From Streptomyces sp. Alt3 (GTDB taxonomy: Bacteria > Actinomycetota > Actinomycetes > Streptomycetales > Streptomycetaceae), in the NCBI RefSeq assembly GCF_030719215.1, contig NZ_CP120983.1, positions 186,001 to 250,000 on the forward strand: a stretch of 64,000 nt of DNA. Direction: 5' to 3'. Under the pieces are notes generated by a model that saw only the letters and a program-made list of their open reading frames with translations, did no database searches and was not told where the DNA came from. The first letter of the stretch is position 1, and each line of letters starts with the position of its first letter. A program made the translations under genes and the position numbers. Below are positions 54,035-62,490 of the stretch, in pieces.

Positions 54035-54379
54035 TCATTCGTCTGCGGAGCCGCGCCGGTACCGGCGGACCCTGCTGTACTCCATGAGTTCGCCCCGCTC
54101 GTCGATCTGCACCTCGTAGGAGGCGAGCAGGCTCGTGGTGTCCGGGATGCGGGGGACTTCGAGCACGTCGACGACGACGCACCATCCGTCGTCCTTCCGC
54201 CTCACGGCGGACACCCCTTCCGCGGCGTGGCAGATCAGCCTTTCCAGGCTCTCGCAGGCGGCATGGGCAGCGTGCTCGGGACCGCGCCGGGCCGAGTGGC
54301 GGGGGGCCGCCTTCTTCGCCGTCTTCTTCGCCGCTGTTTTCGCCGTCTGTCCCGACCGGGCGGGCCTGTTCTCTGCCAT
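54035..54379 (-). CDS. gvpO: Gas vesicle protein GvpO
   Basis: A 114-residue protein. A basic, alanine-rich tail at the N-terminus (TAKTAAKKTAKKAAPRH) precedes the GvpO domain: GVSAVRRKDDGWCVVVDVLE, LASYEVQIDERGELMEYSRV. It is the first gene of the operon and is probably a regulator or assembly factor. ATG 54379 is the first start after the divergent region. Confidence 0.9.
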   Translation of the reverse strand: MAENRPARSGQTAKTAAKKTAKKAAPRHSARRGPEHAAHAACESLERLICHAAEGVSAVRRKDDGWCVVVDVLEVPRIPDTTSLLASYEVQIDERGELMEYSRVRRYRRGSADE

Positions 54380-54502
54380 GGAATCCAGTCTGGCCAGGAT
54401 CGGTTGCGGCGCATCTCGACGGAGGGACGGGAGCCCGGGGACTCTCACCCTTTCGGCGTTCCGGCCCGACATGTCGCGGGGGACGCGTGCACAGTCGTGA
54501 GC

Positions 54503-54937
54503 ATGAATAAGAGTGGTGGGCCCGACGAAGAGCACGTACGGCCACCCGGGACCCGTGACACGACCGTCGAGGCGCTCGGCGTGCTGTCGGAGGCCCTGGA
54601 GAAGGTGGAGCGTGCCCGGGGGCAGCTCTACGGGTTCCATCAGCTCATGGGCGGCGCGGACCTGACGCTGGACAGGGCGGTCGAGCTGCTGCGAATGGGT
54701 GGCCACCCGGAGCACGCCGACCTGGTGGAGCGGGAGATCCTGGGCCGCAATGTCATCCCGGGCTGCTGGACCTTCCAGCTCGTCGAGGCGTACGACGACA
54801 CGTACTACCGGCCGTTCGTGGAGGTCGAGGAACGGGTGCGGCAGGAACTCGTGGGTGGGCGTCGCCATCTCTACGAGGCCGAGATGAAGGAAGGCCGCCG
54901 TACGCGCGGGCATCCGCAGCACACGGCCAGGCCCTGA
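54503..54937 (+). CDS. Hypothetical protein, 144 residues
   Basis: Not recognised by family name. Two helices (ALGVLSEALEKVERARGQLY and LGRNVIPGCWTFQLVEAYDD) with the segment YDDTYYRPFVEVEERVRQEL are its most distinctive parts. It is probably cytoplasmic. It stands divergent from gvpO and 2 bp upstream of the PHP gene, so it belongs to the plus-strand operon that follows. The ATG has no strong ribosome site. Confidence 0.65.
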   Translation: MNKSGGPDEEHVRPPGTRDTTVEALGVLSEALEKVERARGQLYGFHQLMGGADLTLDRAVELLRMGGHPEHADLVEREILGRNVIPGCWTFQLVEAYDDTYYRPFVEVEERVRQELVGGRRHLYEAEMKEGRRTRGHPQHTARP

Positions 54938-54939
54938 CT

Positions 54940-55959
54940 GTGGATCCGGCAGACGCCCTGCGGCGGATCGCGTTCCTTCTGGAGCGGTCCCAGGCGGCCA
55001 CGTACCGGGTGAAGGCGTTCCGTACGGCGGCGGACGCGATCGGTCCGATGGGCGGTGAGGAGCTCGCCGAACGGGTGACGCGCGGTTCTCTGGAGTCCGT
55101 GCGCGGCATCGGGCCGAAGACGGCCAAGGTGATCCGTGAGGCCGTGGAGGGCGCGACGCCCGGGTATCTCGAAGCGTTGGAGGAAGAGGCGGCCGCGCCT
55201 CTGGTCACGGGCGGTGAGTCCCTCCTCGCCGCCCTGCGGGGCGACTGTCACCTGCACTCGGACTGGTCCGACGGGGGCAGCCCGATCGCGGAGATGGGCA
55301 GGACGGCGAAGGAACTGGGACACGAGTGGGCGGTGCTCACCGACCACTCCCCCAGGCTGACCGTGGCCAACGGACTGTCGACCGAGCGTCTCCTCGATCA
55401 GCTGGCCGTCGTGGCGGAACTGAATGAGCGGTGGGCGCCCTTTCGCCTGCTCACCGGCATCGAGTGCGACATCCTGGACGACGGCTCGCTGGACCAGGAT
55501 CCGGGTGTGCTGGACCGGCTCGACGTGGTGGTGGTCTCCGTCCATTCGAAACTGCGCATGGACTCCGCGGCGATGACCGAGCGCATGCTGGCGGCCGTAC
55601 GCAATCCGCACGCGGACATCCTGGGTCACTGCACGGGAAGGCTCCTGGGCGGGAAGAAGAGGCCGCAGTCCCTGTTCGACGCCGACCGGGTCTTCGCCGC
55701 GTGTGCCGAGGCGGGTACCGCCGTGGAGATCAACTGCCGCCCCGAGCGGCTCGATCCGCCCCGCGCCCTGCTCCGCCAGGCGGTGGCATCGGGGGCTCTT
55801 CTCTCGATCGACACCGACGCGCACGCTCCGGGGCAGCTGGACTGGCAGATCTACGGTTGTGCGCGGGCCGAGGAGTGCGGTGTACCCGTGGACCGTGTAG
55901 TCACCTCGTGGCCCCTGGAACGGCTCCTGGAGTGGACGGGCGGGAAGGCGCGGGCGTAG
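54940..55959 (+). CDS. PHP-domain protein with N-terminal HhH module (PolX-like, no polymerase)
   Basis: A 339-residue protein. The N-terminus (1-85) has a helix-hairpin-helix pair (ESVRGIGPKTAKVIREAVEG). Residues about 100-330 are a PHP phosphoesterase domain: GDCHLHSDWSDGG, VLTDHSPRLTVANG, GIECDILDDGS, VVSVHSKLRM, ILGHCTGRLL and SIDTDAHAPGQL supply the metal ligands. It resembles the C-terminal half of PolX without the polymerase domain, so a DNA phosphatase or exonuclease role is plausible but untested. GTG 54940 is the start. Confidence 0.85.
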   Translation: MDPADALRRIAFLLERSQAATYRVKAFRTAADAIGPMGGEELAERVTRGSLESVRGIGPKTAKVIREAVEGATPGYLEALEEEAAAPLVTGGESLLAALRGDCHLHSDWSDGGSPIAEMGRTAKELGHEWAVLTDHSPRLTVANGLSTERLLDQLAVVAELNERWAPFRLLTGIECDILDDGSLDQDPGVLDRLDVVVVSVHSKLRMDSAAMTERMLAAVRNPHADILGHCTGRLLGGKKRPQSLFDADRVFAACAEAGTAVEINCRPERLDPPRALLRQAVASGALLSIDTDAHAPGQLDWQIYGCARAEECGVPVDRVVTSWPLERLLEWTGGKARA

Positions 55960-56066
55960 CCGGGACCGGGTCCGCCGGTGAGGACAGGCCGGTGGCGGCG
56001 GTCCGGCGTACAGTCGATCACGGTTGTCCATGTGGCTCCGGGACATCCCGGGGCAGAAGGAGGACC

Positions 56067-57029
56067 ATGTCACGTCACCGCACAGGCCCTCCTCTCCCTC
56101 GAGCACGCGGAGAGCTCTCCACCGGGGTGATCGCCTTCCTGCGTGAAGAAGGATCCCTGCCGGACCCGGGCGCGGCCCGGGACGCCGATCCCTACGGCGA
56201 CGACCTGCAGCTCGCCCTGTACGTCTGCTACGAGCTGCACTACCGCGGTTTCGCCGGTGTACGCCCCGAACGGGAGTGGGACCCGCCCCTGCTCGCGGTC
56301 CGCGGCGCGCTCGAGGAGCGCTTCCTGACGGCCCTGCGGCACGACGTCCCCACGACCGGCGACCTGGACGACGTCCTGGAGGACCTCCTCGTGGAACCGG
56401 TCCGCGGCTCCGGTGTCTCCTGGTTCCTCCAGGACCGCGGCGAGCTGCGGCACCTGCGGGACTACGCGGTCCAGCGTTCGCTGTACCACCTCAAGGAGGC
56501 CGACCCGCATGCCTGGGTACTGCCCCGGCTCAGCGGGCGGGCGAAGGCCGGCATGGCGGCGATCGAGTACGACGAGTTCGGCGCCGGACGCGCGGACCGC
56601 GTCCACGCCAGGCTGTTCGCCGGTCTCATGACCGACCTGGGTCTCGACACCGCGTACGGCCACTACCTGGATCAGGGCTGCGCCCCCATGCTGGCGCTGG
56701 TGAACGTGATGTCGCTGTTCGGTCTGCACCGCCGGCTGCGCGGAGCGCTGGTTGGCCACTTCGCCGCCGTCGAGATCACCTCGTCCCCCGGTTCGCGTCG
56801 CCTGGCGAACGCCATGAAGCGCACCGGCGCCGGGCCCGCCGCCGAGTTCTTCTACACCGAGCACGTCGAGGCCGACGCGGTGCACGAACAGGTCGTGCGC
56901 CGTGACGTGATCGGCGGTCTGCTCGAGGACGAACCCGCGATGGCGACCGACATCGCGTTCGGCATCACCGCCACCTCGTATCTCGAGGACCGGCTCGGGG
57001 ACCGGCTGCTGGCGGACTGGAAGGTCTGA
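56067..57029 (+). CDS. Iron-containing redox enzyme (haem-oxygenase-like di-iron oxidase)
   Basis: A 320-residue all-helical protein of the iron-containing redox (Haem_oxygenas_2, HDO) family. Possible iron ligands lie in LALYVCYELHYRG, AIEYDEFGAGRADRVHARL, AVEITSSPGSRRLANAMKR and YTEHVEADAVHEQVV, which match the EH...DxxH style of this fold. The substrate is unknown; members of the fold act on amino-acid-derived and fatty-acid substrates. AAGGAGG precedes the ATG. It is followed by a methyltransferase and a CDGSH protein. Confidence 0.8.
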   Translation: MSRHRTGPPLPRARGELSTGVIAFLREEGSLPDPGAARDADPYGDDLQLALYVCYELHYRGFAGVRPEREWDPPLLAVRGALEERFLTALRHDVPTTGDLDDVLEDLLVEPVRGSGVSWFLQDRGELRHLRDYAVQRSLYHLKEADPHAWVLPRLSGRAKAGMAAIEYDEFGAGRADRVHARLFAGLMTDLGLDTAYGHYLDQGCAPMLALVNVMSLFGLHRRLRGALVGHFAAVEITSSPGSRRLANAMKRTGAGPAAEFFYTEHVEADAVHEQVVRRDVIGGLLEDEPAMATDIAFGITATSYLEDRLGDRLLADWKV

Positions 57030-57077
57030 ACCGCCGTCCTGACCCTTACCCCTCCGGAACGTCGAATGGAGTCGCAG

Positions 57078-57764
57078 ATGTCCGCAGATCTGGCCCGGGC
57101 CATCCCCTCCGGCCGCCCCCTGATGACGCTGCCGGGCGTGTACGCGCCCCAGCACGACACGCGGCTGCTCGTGGCCGCGCTGAACCGTGAGGGCATAGCC
57201 CCTGGAACAGAGGTCCTGGACGTCGGCACGGGCAGCGGTGCCCTGGCTCTGCACGCGGCACGGCTGGGCGCGCGGGTGACAGCCGTGGACATCGCGCGGC
57301 GTGCCGTGGCGACCGCCCGGCTGAACGCGTTGCTGCACCGCCGCCGCATCACCGTGCAGCGCAGTGATCTCCTGTCGGCACTGCCCGGACGGTCCTACGA
57401 CCTGGTGATCTGCAACCCGCCCTATGTCCCGTCGCCCCTGGACCGGCTCCCCGGGCACGGGGCTGCCCGTGCCTGGGACGCCGGGTGTGACGGCCGGGCG
57501 GTCCTCGACCGGATCTGCGCGACGGCCCCGGCGGCGTTGCGTCCGGGGGGCCGCCTCCTGCTCGTGCACTCCGGTCTGTGCGACAGCGATGTCACCGTGC
57601 GGCGTCTCGCGGACGCAGGACTGCGCGCGCATGTCAGTGACCGCGCCGTCGTGCCCCTCGGGCCCGTGCTCCGCTCCAGGCTGCGCTGGCTCCGGGACAC
57701 GGGGCTGATGGGTGCGGGGGACTCGGCGGAGGAACTGGTGGTGATCCGTGCCGAACAGCTCTGA
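57078..57764 (+). CDS. HemK-type (MTQ2-like) methyltransferase
   Basis: A 228-residue methyltransferase. VLDVGTGSGALALHAARLG is the SAM loop and YDLVICNPPYVPSPLD contains the NPPY motif, which in the HemK/PrmC family recognises an amide or amine. The gene is short and has no PrmC-style N-terminal domain. ATG 57078 has GGAG 6 bases upstream; ATG 57066 is possible. It overlaps the CDGSH gene by 17 bases. The substrate is open: release factor methylation or a small molecule. Confidence 0.82.
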   Translation: MSADLARAIPSGRPLMTLPGVYAPQHDTRLLVAALNREGIAPGTEVLDVGTGSGALALHAARLGARVTAVDIARRAVATARLNALLHRRRITVQRSDLLSALPGRSYDLVICNPPYVPSPLDRLPGHGAARAWDAGCDGRAVLDRICATAPAALRPGGRLLLVHSGLCDSDVTVRRLADAGLRAHVSDRAVVPLGPVLRSRLRWLRDTGLMGAGDSAEELVVIRAEQL

Positions 57765-57975
57765 ACACCCTTGCCGGATCAGCTTCGGCGACGACGGACC
57801 GCTCCTCGTGGAAGGCCCCGTGGAGGTCACGTGCGCGGACGGCACCGTGGCCGTCTCCGACCGGTTCGTCGTCGCCCTGTGCATGTGCCGGCGAAGCCGG
57901 ATGTATCCGTGGTGCGACACCAGTCACCGGCGCCGTACTCAGCCCGGCGGGAAGTCCGGCCGGGCAGCCGACTGA
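57748..57975 (+). CDS. CDGSH-type iron-sulfur protein
   Basis: A 75-residue protein with one CDGSH finger: LCMCRRSRMYPWCDTSHRRR gives C-x-C-x8-C-x3-H, the 3-Cys-1-His set for a 2Fe-2S cluster. The variant DTSH replaces DGSH. GTG 57748 lies inside the end of the methyltransferase gene. Such proteins transfer electrons or clusters, and here may serve the upstream iron oxidase. Confidence 0.85.
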   Translation: MPNSSEHPCRISFGDDGPLLVEGPVEVTCADGTVAVSDRFVVALCMCRRSRMYPWCDTSHRRRTQPGGKSGRAAD

Positions 57976-57981
57976 CGTCCC

Positions 57982-59220
57982 TCACTCACCTGCCCGCCGC
58001 CGCGACTGCGCGGCGCCGCGCAGCCGCCGGGACATCGCCCGCATCCTCGGGTGGCGGTCGTGTGCCTCCGCCGAGCGGCGGTCCAGTTCCTCGGCCAGGC
58101 GCTCCGTACGCTTGTCGATGTCCAGTTCGTCGAGGATGCGGTCGACCTCGGCCAGCAGCGCGCCGTGCAACTGCCACTGCCGGGGGTGTTCCTGAACGTC
58201 CTCGAGCAGCAGGTCGGCGACGTGGTCACGCGTCCTGCGACTACGGGCGAGGGCTTCGGCCAGGCGTTCCTCCGCCTCCTCCCCGCTCTGGGCCATCGGT
58301 GTGGTGATCATCAGGGCGAAGCCCTCGATCGCATCGGACATATGACCGAAGAGTTCCCTGAGGTCCCTGGCGACGTCCTCGGGGAAGAGCGCCTCCTCCG
58401 TCCGCGCCTTGGCGAGGTCGGTCAGCGTCCGGGTCAGGACACGCAGCACGACGGCGCAGATCTCCAGCGTGTCGAGCCCGGTCCGCAGGACGACGCGGTT
58501 GAGCAGTCCTTCCTTGACGCGGGGGTTGAGCATCAGGCTCTCCTCCGCCTGCCGCAGGGACGCGTCGACCTCCACGATGTCGTGATCCAGGCGGCGGGCC
58601 TCGTGCAGGCGTGCGGCGGCCTCCCGTACGGGGTGGTTGCCGCCGATCTCCTCGCCCAGGGCGCGGAACATCTTTCCCATCCGCTCCCCCAGGCCGCCGA
58701 TCGACACGCCTGCCGACTCCACCCAGACGGGCGGCGCCAGCAGGAGGTTGAAGAGCAGGCCCACCCCGGCGCCGATCAACGTCTCCAGTACGCGCTCCCA
58801 GGCCGTGTCGGCGACCTGTGCGACACCGAGCACGAGCATCGCGCTGATGGCCACCTCCGGCACGAACTCGTTGACCCGCACCACCCGTCCGATCAGGAGG
58901 GCGGTGAAGATCGTCAGTCCCAGCGTCCACCAGCTCAGCCCGACCAGGGAGCTGAATCCGCTGGCGATCAGCACCCCGACCACGACGGCGTTCACACGCC
59001 GGATCCCGGTGGTGAGCGTGGCGTAGAGGGTCACCTGCACCACGAGGAGTGCGGTGAGGGGCGCGGTCAGCGGGGCGGGGTGCGGTTCGGGCAGGACCGA
59101 CTGGGCCACGGCGAAGGCGATGACGGCGGCGGCCGTCGACCTGAGTGTCTGGGCCGCGGCGGGCTCGGTGGTGCGCTGGACGAGTTTGACGACGGGCTCG
59201 GGCGTGACGACTGCGGGCAT
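57982..59220 (-). CDS. FUSC/aromatic acid exporter family protein
   Basis: A 412-residue protein. The N-terminal half (about residues 25-165) has six hydrophobic helices (VVQVTLYATLTTGIRRVNAV is conserved). The C-terminal half is long coiled-coil-like cytoplasmic sequence (EALFPEDVARDLRELFGHMS, ERLAEELDRRSAEAHD). It belongs to the ArAE/FUSC family but is only one repeat unit, unlike the protein at 6823-8655. The substrate is unknown. Confidence 0.82.
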   Translation of the reverse strand: MPAVVTPEPVVKLVQRTTEPAAAQTLRSTAAAVIAFAVAQSVLPEPHPAPLTAPLTALLVVQVTLYATLTTGIRRVNAVVVGVLIASGFSSLVGLSWWTLGLTIFTALLIGRVVRVNEFVPEVAISAMLVLGVAQVADTAWERVLETLIGAGVGLLFNLLLAPPVWVESAGVSIGGLGERMGKMFRALGEEIGGNHPVREAAARLHEARRLDHDIVEVDASLRQAEESLMLNPRVKEGLLNRVVLRTGLDTLEICAVVLRVLTRTLTDLAKARTEEALFPEDVARDLRELFGHMSDAIEGFALMITTPMAQSGEEAEERLAEALARSRRTRDHVADLLLEDVQEHPRQWQLHGALLAEVDRILDELDIDKRTERLAEELDRRSAEAHDRHPRMRAMSRRLRGAAQSRRRAGE

Positions 59221-59348
59221 TCCTTGACGGTTCCCCGTTCAGGGCTCCGGCACCGCTCGGGGACCGGGGCGGACTCCGTACGGAGGTACGCGGGCACCCG
59301 TCGGCGCCCGGTCTCGCGGAGCCGGGCACTTGGAGTGATGGTGGATAC

Positions 59349-59531
59349 ATGGCTATTTCACTCACGCCCCCCGGGGAGACACCTCCGGCGGAGGGCTGCA
59401 TAAGCGAAGCACATGTCGAGCGCCCCGACGGCGGGATCTGGGAGCACCCGGCCTTCTGGGCCGGCCTGGTGCTGCTGGGCTCCGTCGTCGTCGCGGGGTA
59501 CTTCATCGCCCGGATCTTCGGATTCACATGA
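59349..59531 (+). CDS. Small membrane protein (DUF6480-like)
   Basis: A 60-residue protein with one membrane helix near its C-terminus (WAGLVLLGSVVVAGYFIARI) and a soluble acidic head. It resembles the DUF6480 small Streptomyces proteins. Its stop overlaps the next ATG by ATGA, so the two genes are translated together. Confidence 0.7.
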   Translation: MAISLTPPGETPPAEGCISEAHVERPDGGIWEHPAFWAGLVLLGSVVVAGYFIARIFGFT

Positions 59532-60142
59532 GTGGTCGCCGGACCCTGGACGCTCTGCTGGAGCGGCACGGCACCACGTTTGCGGCCGAGGCGGGTGTCC
59601 GGTTGCGCGATACCCCCCAGCCCTTGTACCAGTTGCTTGTCCTCAGTCACCTGTTGAGCGCTCGGATACGCGCGCAGATCGCGGTGGCCGCCGCGCGGGC
59701 GCTGTTCTCGCACGGGCTGCGCACACCTCGCCGTATGGCCGACGCGACGTGGCAGGAGCGGGTCGACGCGCTGGGCGAGGGCGGCTACCGGCGGTATGAC
59801 GAACGGACTGCGACGCAGTTGGGGGACGGCGCCCTGCTTCTGCTCGACGCGTACGGCGGGGACCTCAGGCGTCTGCGCCGGGAGGCCGACGGCGACTCGG
59901 ACGTTCTCCGCTCCGGGCTTCGCCGTTTTCCCGGGATCGGGCCGGCGGGCGCCGACATCTTCCTGCGTGAGGTGCAGACGGTGTGGCCGGAGACTGCGCC
60001 CTACCTCGACAAGAAGGCGCTGCAGGGAGCGGAACGGCTCGGGCTGCCCACCGCGCCGGCCGCGCTCACCCGGCTGGCGAAGGACGAGGACCCGGCCGTG
60101 CTCGCCGCGGCGCTGGTACGAGGCGCGCTGGACAAGGGCTGA
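59528..60142 (+). CDS. HhH-GPD-fold endonuclease III-like protein
   Basis: A 204-residue protein of the HhH-GPD fold: LYQLLVLSHLLSARIRAQIA, RFPGIGPAGADIFLREVQTV (HhH and the GPD-like loop). The catalytic Lys of DNA glycosylase-lyases is not clear, and there is no C-terminal iron-sulfur cysteine cluster as in Nth. It may bind or cleave damaged DNA, but is probably not a typical endonuclease III. It is coupled to the small membrane gene by ATGA overlap. Confidence 0.72.
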   Translation: MSGRRTLDALLERHGTTFAAEAGVRLRDTPQPLYQLLVLSHLLSARIRAQIAVAAARALFSHGLRTPRRMADATWQERVDALGEGGYRRYDERTATQLGDGALLLLDAYGGDLRRLRREADGDSDVLRSGLRRFPGIGPAGADIFLREVQTVWPETAPYLDKKALQGAERLGLPTAPAALTRLAKDEDPAVLAAALVRGALDKG

Positions 60143-60148
60143 GGGCGC

Positions 60149-60898
60149 TCAGTTCGTCGGCCGCCGTTTGCCCGGCTTGGTGGAGCGGCCCTCCACGAGG
60201 GCGCGCCGGATCTGTGCGGCGGCGGCGCGGGCATGGTCCGTGGTCGCCGTACGGTCGGCCACCGAGGTGACGAAGCGGTGGGTGGGGCGCAGGCACCGGC
60301 CGCACGGCGTGTCGGAGTTGAGCAGGTACCCGTCCTCGCACTGGGGGTCGGTGCAGTGGCCGGGGCTCACCAGCGCTTCCGCGATCTCCTGCGGGGCCCA
60401 GCGGCGCCGGCCGTCCTCGTCCTTCTCGTGGAGGGCGTGTGACCAGCGGACGTTCCACCGGCGTTCGAGCCGCTCCAGGAGCTGGTCGGGAGTGCGCCGG
60501 GCGAGTTCGCGGTGGATCAGGTCGTGGACCGTGCGGGGGTGGCGGTGGCCGAGTGCCTGGACCAGCGGTTGCGGAAGGGCCTGGAGGATGTAGGTGACCG
60601 GGTCGCCCCCCGCGCGCTCGCGCCACTTCCGGCAGGAACAGGGGCCGTCGGCGGGCAGTACGCCATGGCACCGGCCGCACCTGCCCCGGCATTCCGCGCA
60701 CAGCCCGTCGTCGAGCCCGTCCACGTGGGGCGCGGGTGCCCGCCCGCAGTCCCGGCAGCAGGCCGCGCAGGGACCGCAGAGGCGTTCGTCACCGAGCTTC
60801 GTCGTCCACTGCCGCTGCTGGCAGCGGCAGCACAGGGAGTTGTTGCAGTACTCGTGGTGGGCGGCGCCCGACTGTCGTCCGGGGTGCGGGAAGGACAT
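60149..60898 (-). CDS. Cys-rich zinc-ribbon-type hypothetical protein
   Basis: A 249-residue protein. The N-terminal 95 residues have many C-x2-C pairs (NNSLCCRCQQR, CGPCAACCRDCG, CAECRGRCGRCHG, CSCRKW), typical of several zinc ribbons. The C-terminal part has HCTDPQCEDGYL and PCGRCLRPTH. A central helical region (TYILQALPQPLVQALGHRHP) separates the two zinc areas. No enzyme motif is seen. It may be nucleic-acid binding. GGAG precedes ATG 60898. Confidence 0.7.
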   Translation of the reverse strand: MSFPHPGRQSGAAHHEYCNNSLCCRCQQRQWTTKLGDERLCGPCAACCRDCGRAPAPHVDGLDDGLCAECRGRCGRCHGVLPADGPCSCRKWRERAGGDPVTYILQALPQPLVQALGHRHPRTVHDLIHRELARRTPDQLLERLERRWNVRWSHALHEKDEDGRRRWAPQEIAEALVSPGHCTDPQCEDGYLLNSDTPCGRCLRPTHRFVTSVADRTATTDHARAAAAQIRRALVEGRSTKPGKRRPTN

Positions 60899-61055
60899 TG
60901 GTGCGTTCTCCAGGTGCGCGGCGGGGACCGGTGGGTCCGAGCCATGTCGACGAGGCACGCGAAGTGCCCCCTACGACGGTATCGCCCCGGTGGGGTGTCG
61001 TGCGCCGCTGTGCCGCGATCGGGCGGCATCCACCCGCGACCCGCACGTATGCGCG

Positions 61056-61250
61056 TCAGGGCCTGAGGCCGCTCACGACGTCGGCGGTGGCGGTGATCCC
61101 CTCGTGGATGGTGGGAGCCATGCTGGTGCCCGCGAGGAGGAATCCCAGCAGGGCGCACACGATCGCGTGCGAGATCTTCAGTCCCCCGTTACGCAGGAAG
61201 ATCACTGCGAGGATCAGCAGGAGCAGCACCACTGAGATCGAAATGGCCAT
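61056..61250 (-). CDS. Small membrane protein, 64 residues
   Basis: A 64-residue protein with a first membrane helix (ISVVLLLLILAVIFLRNGGL) and a second (AIVCALLGFLLAGTSMAPTI). GAGGAGG lies before the ATG. It resembles many uncharacterised small membrane proteins of Streptomyces. No partner gene is obvious. Confidence 0.65.
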   Translation of the reverse strand: MAISISVVLLLLILAVIFLRNGGLKISHAIVCALLGFLLAGTSMAPTIHEGITATADVVSGLRP

Positions 61251-61386
61251 GGCCAACCTCCTCCGCCGCGCCGGAATTGCGGCATTCGGCCGCCAGTGTG
61301 GCGCAGCGGGGAGGCCGTTCGGCGCACTGGCGTGTCCGCCGAACGGGGGTTCACGCACGGTGACCGTCGTCGGTGACGGAAGAGGG

Positions 61387-62277
61387 TCAGCCGCTGCGCG
61401 GGCTGCCTTCTTGCCGTCGGCGGAGGAAGCCCTCGAGGCCCGCCAGATCGTCGGTGTTGAGGTGGTCGACGTCCGCGGCGACGAGTTCGCTCCAGACGGC
61501 GTCACGTTCCGGACCGGCGATGTCGGGCGTGGCCCAGAAGCGGACCCGTTGTCCGTTCGCGTGGGCCGCCGACACGAAGGTGCGCAGCCTGGTGCGTTCG
61601 GCGGCGGGGAAGGGGCCGGTTCCCCGCCAGGTGAAGTTCGTGGTCCAGTTCCCGCTGATGAGTGGGACGAAGGAGGCGGGAGCGGCGCTGCCGAGGTCCT
61701 CCGGCCGGCCGTCGTAGAAGGCGTACCGGGTGGTCTGTTCCTCCATCGGGGCGCGGGCGGCCCGGTCGCCCGAGATGACGGGGGTGACCGCGCCGGGGCG
61801 GACCCTCCCGCGGTCGGAGCGGGTGAGGACGTGACGGTAGCGGCGGAGCACCTGGTCGAGTGCGAGGTAGGTGGCGGCGCCTTCGGTCTTGATGTCGATC
61901 AGGAGTTGCAGCGGGTCGCGGTGCCCGGCGTGGACGGAGCCGTGGTTGGCGCGGACCCTGGCCAGCAGGGGATCGAGGTAGAGCGAGATGAGGGTGCGCG
62001 TGGGGTCGAGGCTCTCGGCCTCGTGGGCGACGAGCAGTTCGCCGTCGACGAGGAAGATGTCGGCCTCGACGCTGGTGAATCCGTGTGCGAGTGCGTCGTG
62101 CAGAGGGCGCGGGTGCAGGTAGTCGTTGTGCGCGTGGGCCCGGGCCAGCGGGCGGGGGCCGCGCGGGCGGACGGTGCCGCCCGGTGCCGCGGCGGCGGCC
62201 TGGGCCGGGATGGACACGCCCGCGGCTGCTGCGGCCAGGGCGGTGGTGACGACTCTGCGACGGGTCAGGTGTGCCAT
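61387..62277 (-). CDS. Tat-exported glycerophosphodiester phosphodiesterase/PI-PLC-like protein
   Basis: A 296-residue exported phosphodiesterase. TRRRVVTTALAAAAAGVSIP is a Tat signal. HAHNDYLHPRPLHDAL, SVEADIFLVDGELLVAHE and LLIDIKTEGAA provide the catalytic and metal-binding His, Glu and Asp of the PLC/GDPD TIM barrel. It may split phospholipid head groups outside the cell. A 14-base perfect palindrome lies about 78-91 bases before the start. Confidence 0.83.
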   Translation of the reverse strand: MAHLTRRRVVTTALAAAAAGVSIPAQAAAAAPGGTVRPRGPRPLARAHAHNDYLHPRPLHDALAHGFTSVEADIFLVDGELLVAHEAESLDPTRTLISLYLDPLLARVRANHGSVHAGHRDPLQLLIDIKTEGAATYLALDQVLRRYRHVLTRSDRGRVRPGAVTPVISGDRAARAPMEEQTTRYAFYDGRPEDLGSAAPASFVPLISGNWTTNFTWRGTGPFPAAERTRLRTFVSAAHANGQRVRFWATPDIAGPERDAVWSELVAADVDHLNTDDLAGLEGFLRRRQEGSPRSG

Positions 62278-62354
62278 GGGGTCTCCCTGAGACGTTGGGG
62301 CGGGCAGAGTGGACGGGGGGACGCGACGAGTATGGGCGCGTGGCACCCCCTCAA

Positions 62355-62368
62355 GGCAGGTACCTGCC
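62355..62368. promoter_or_regulatory. Perfect 14-bp palindrome upstream of the phosphodiesterase gene
   Basis: GGCAGGTACCTGCC is fully symmetrical and flanked by AA on both sides. It is placed about 78-91 bases upstream of the ATG at 62277, in a position for an operator. A regulator is not encoded nearby. The sequence may also belong to an upstream terminator area, but no stem extends it. Confidence 0.45.
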
Positions 62369-62443
62369 AAGAGTTGAGCGTGCCGTCGCCCATGCGTCGG
62401 CTGTGCTGCGCCTGCTGTTCCCCTGTCCCGCCGCCCGGACATG

Positions 62444-62483
62444 CCGGGGCGGGGACACGTGTGGTCACGTGTCCCCGCCCCGG
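62444..62483. terminator. Perfect 18-bp hairpin terminator
   Basis: CCGGGGCGGGGACACGTG and CACGTGTCCCCGCCCCGG form an uninterrupted 18-bp stem with TGGT loop. It begins just 8 bases after the stop of the acyl-CoA dehydrogenase gene, ending that operon. Confidence 0.92.
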
Positions 62484-62490
62484 GCCCGCG

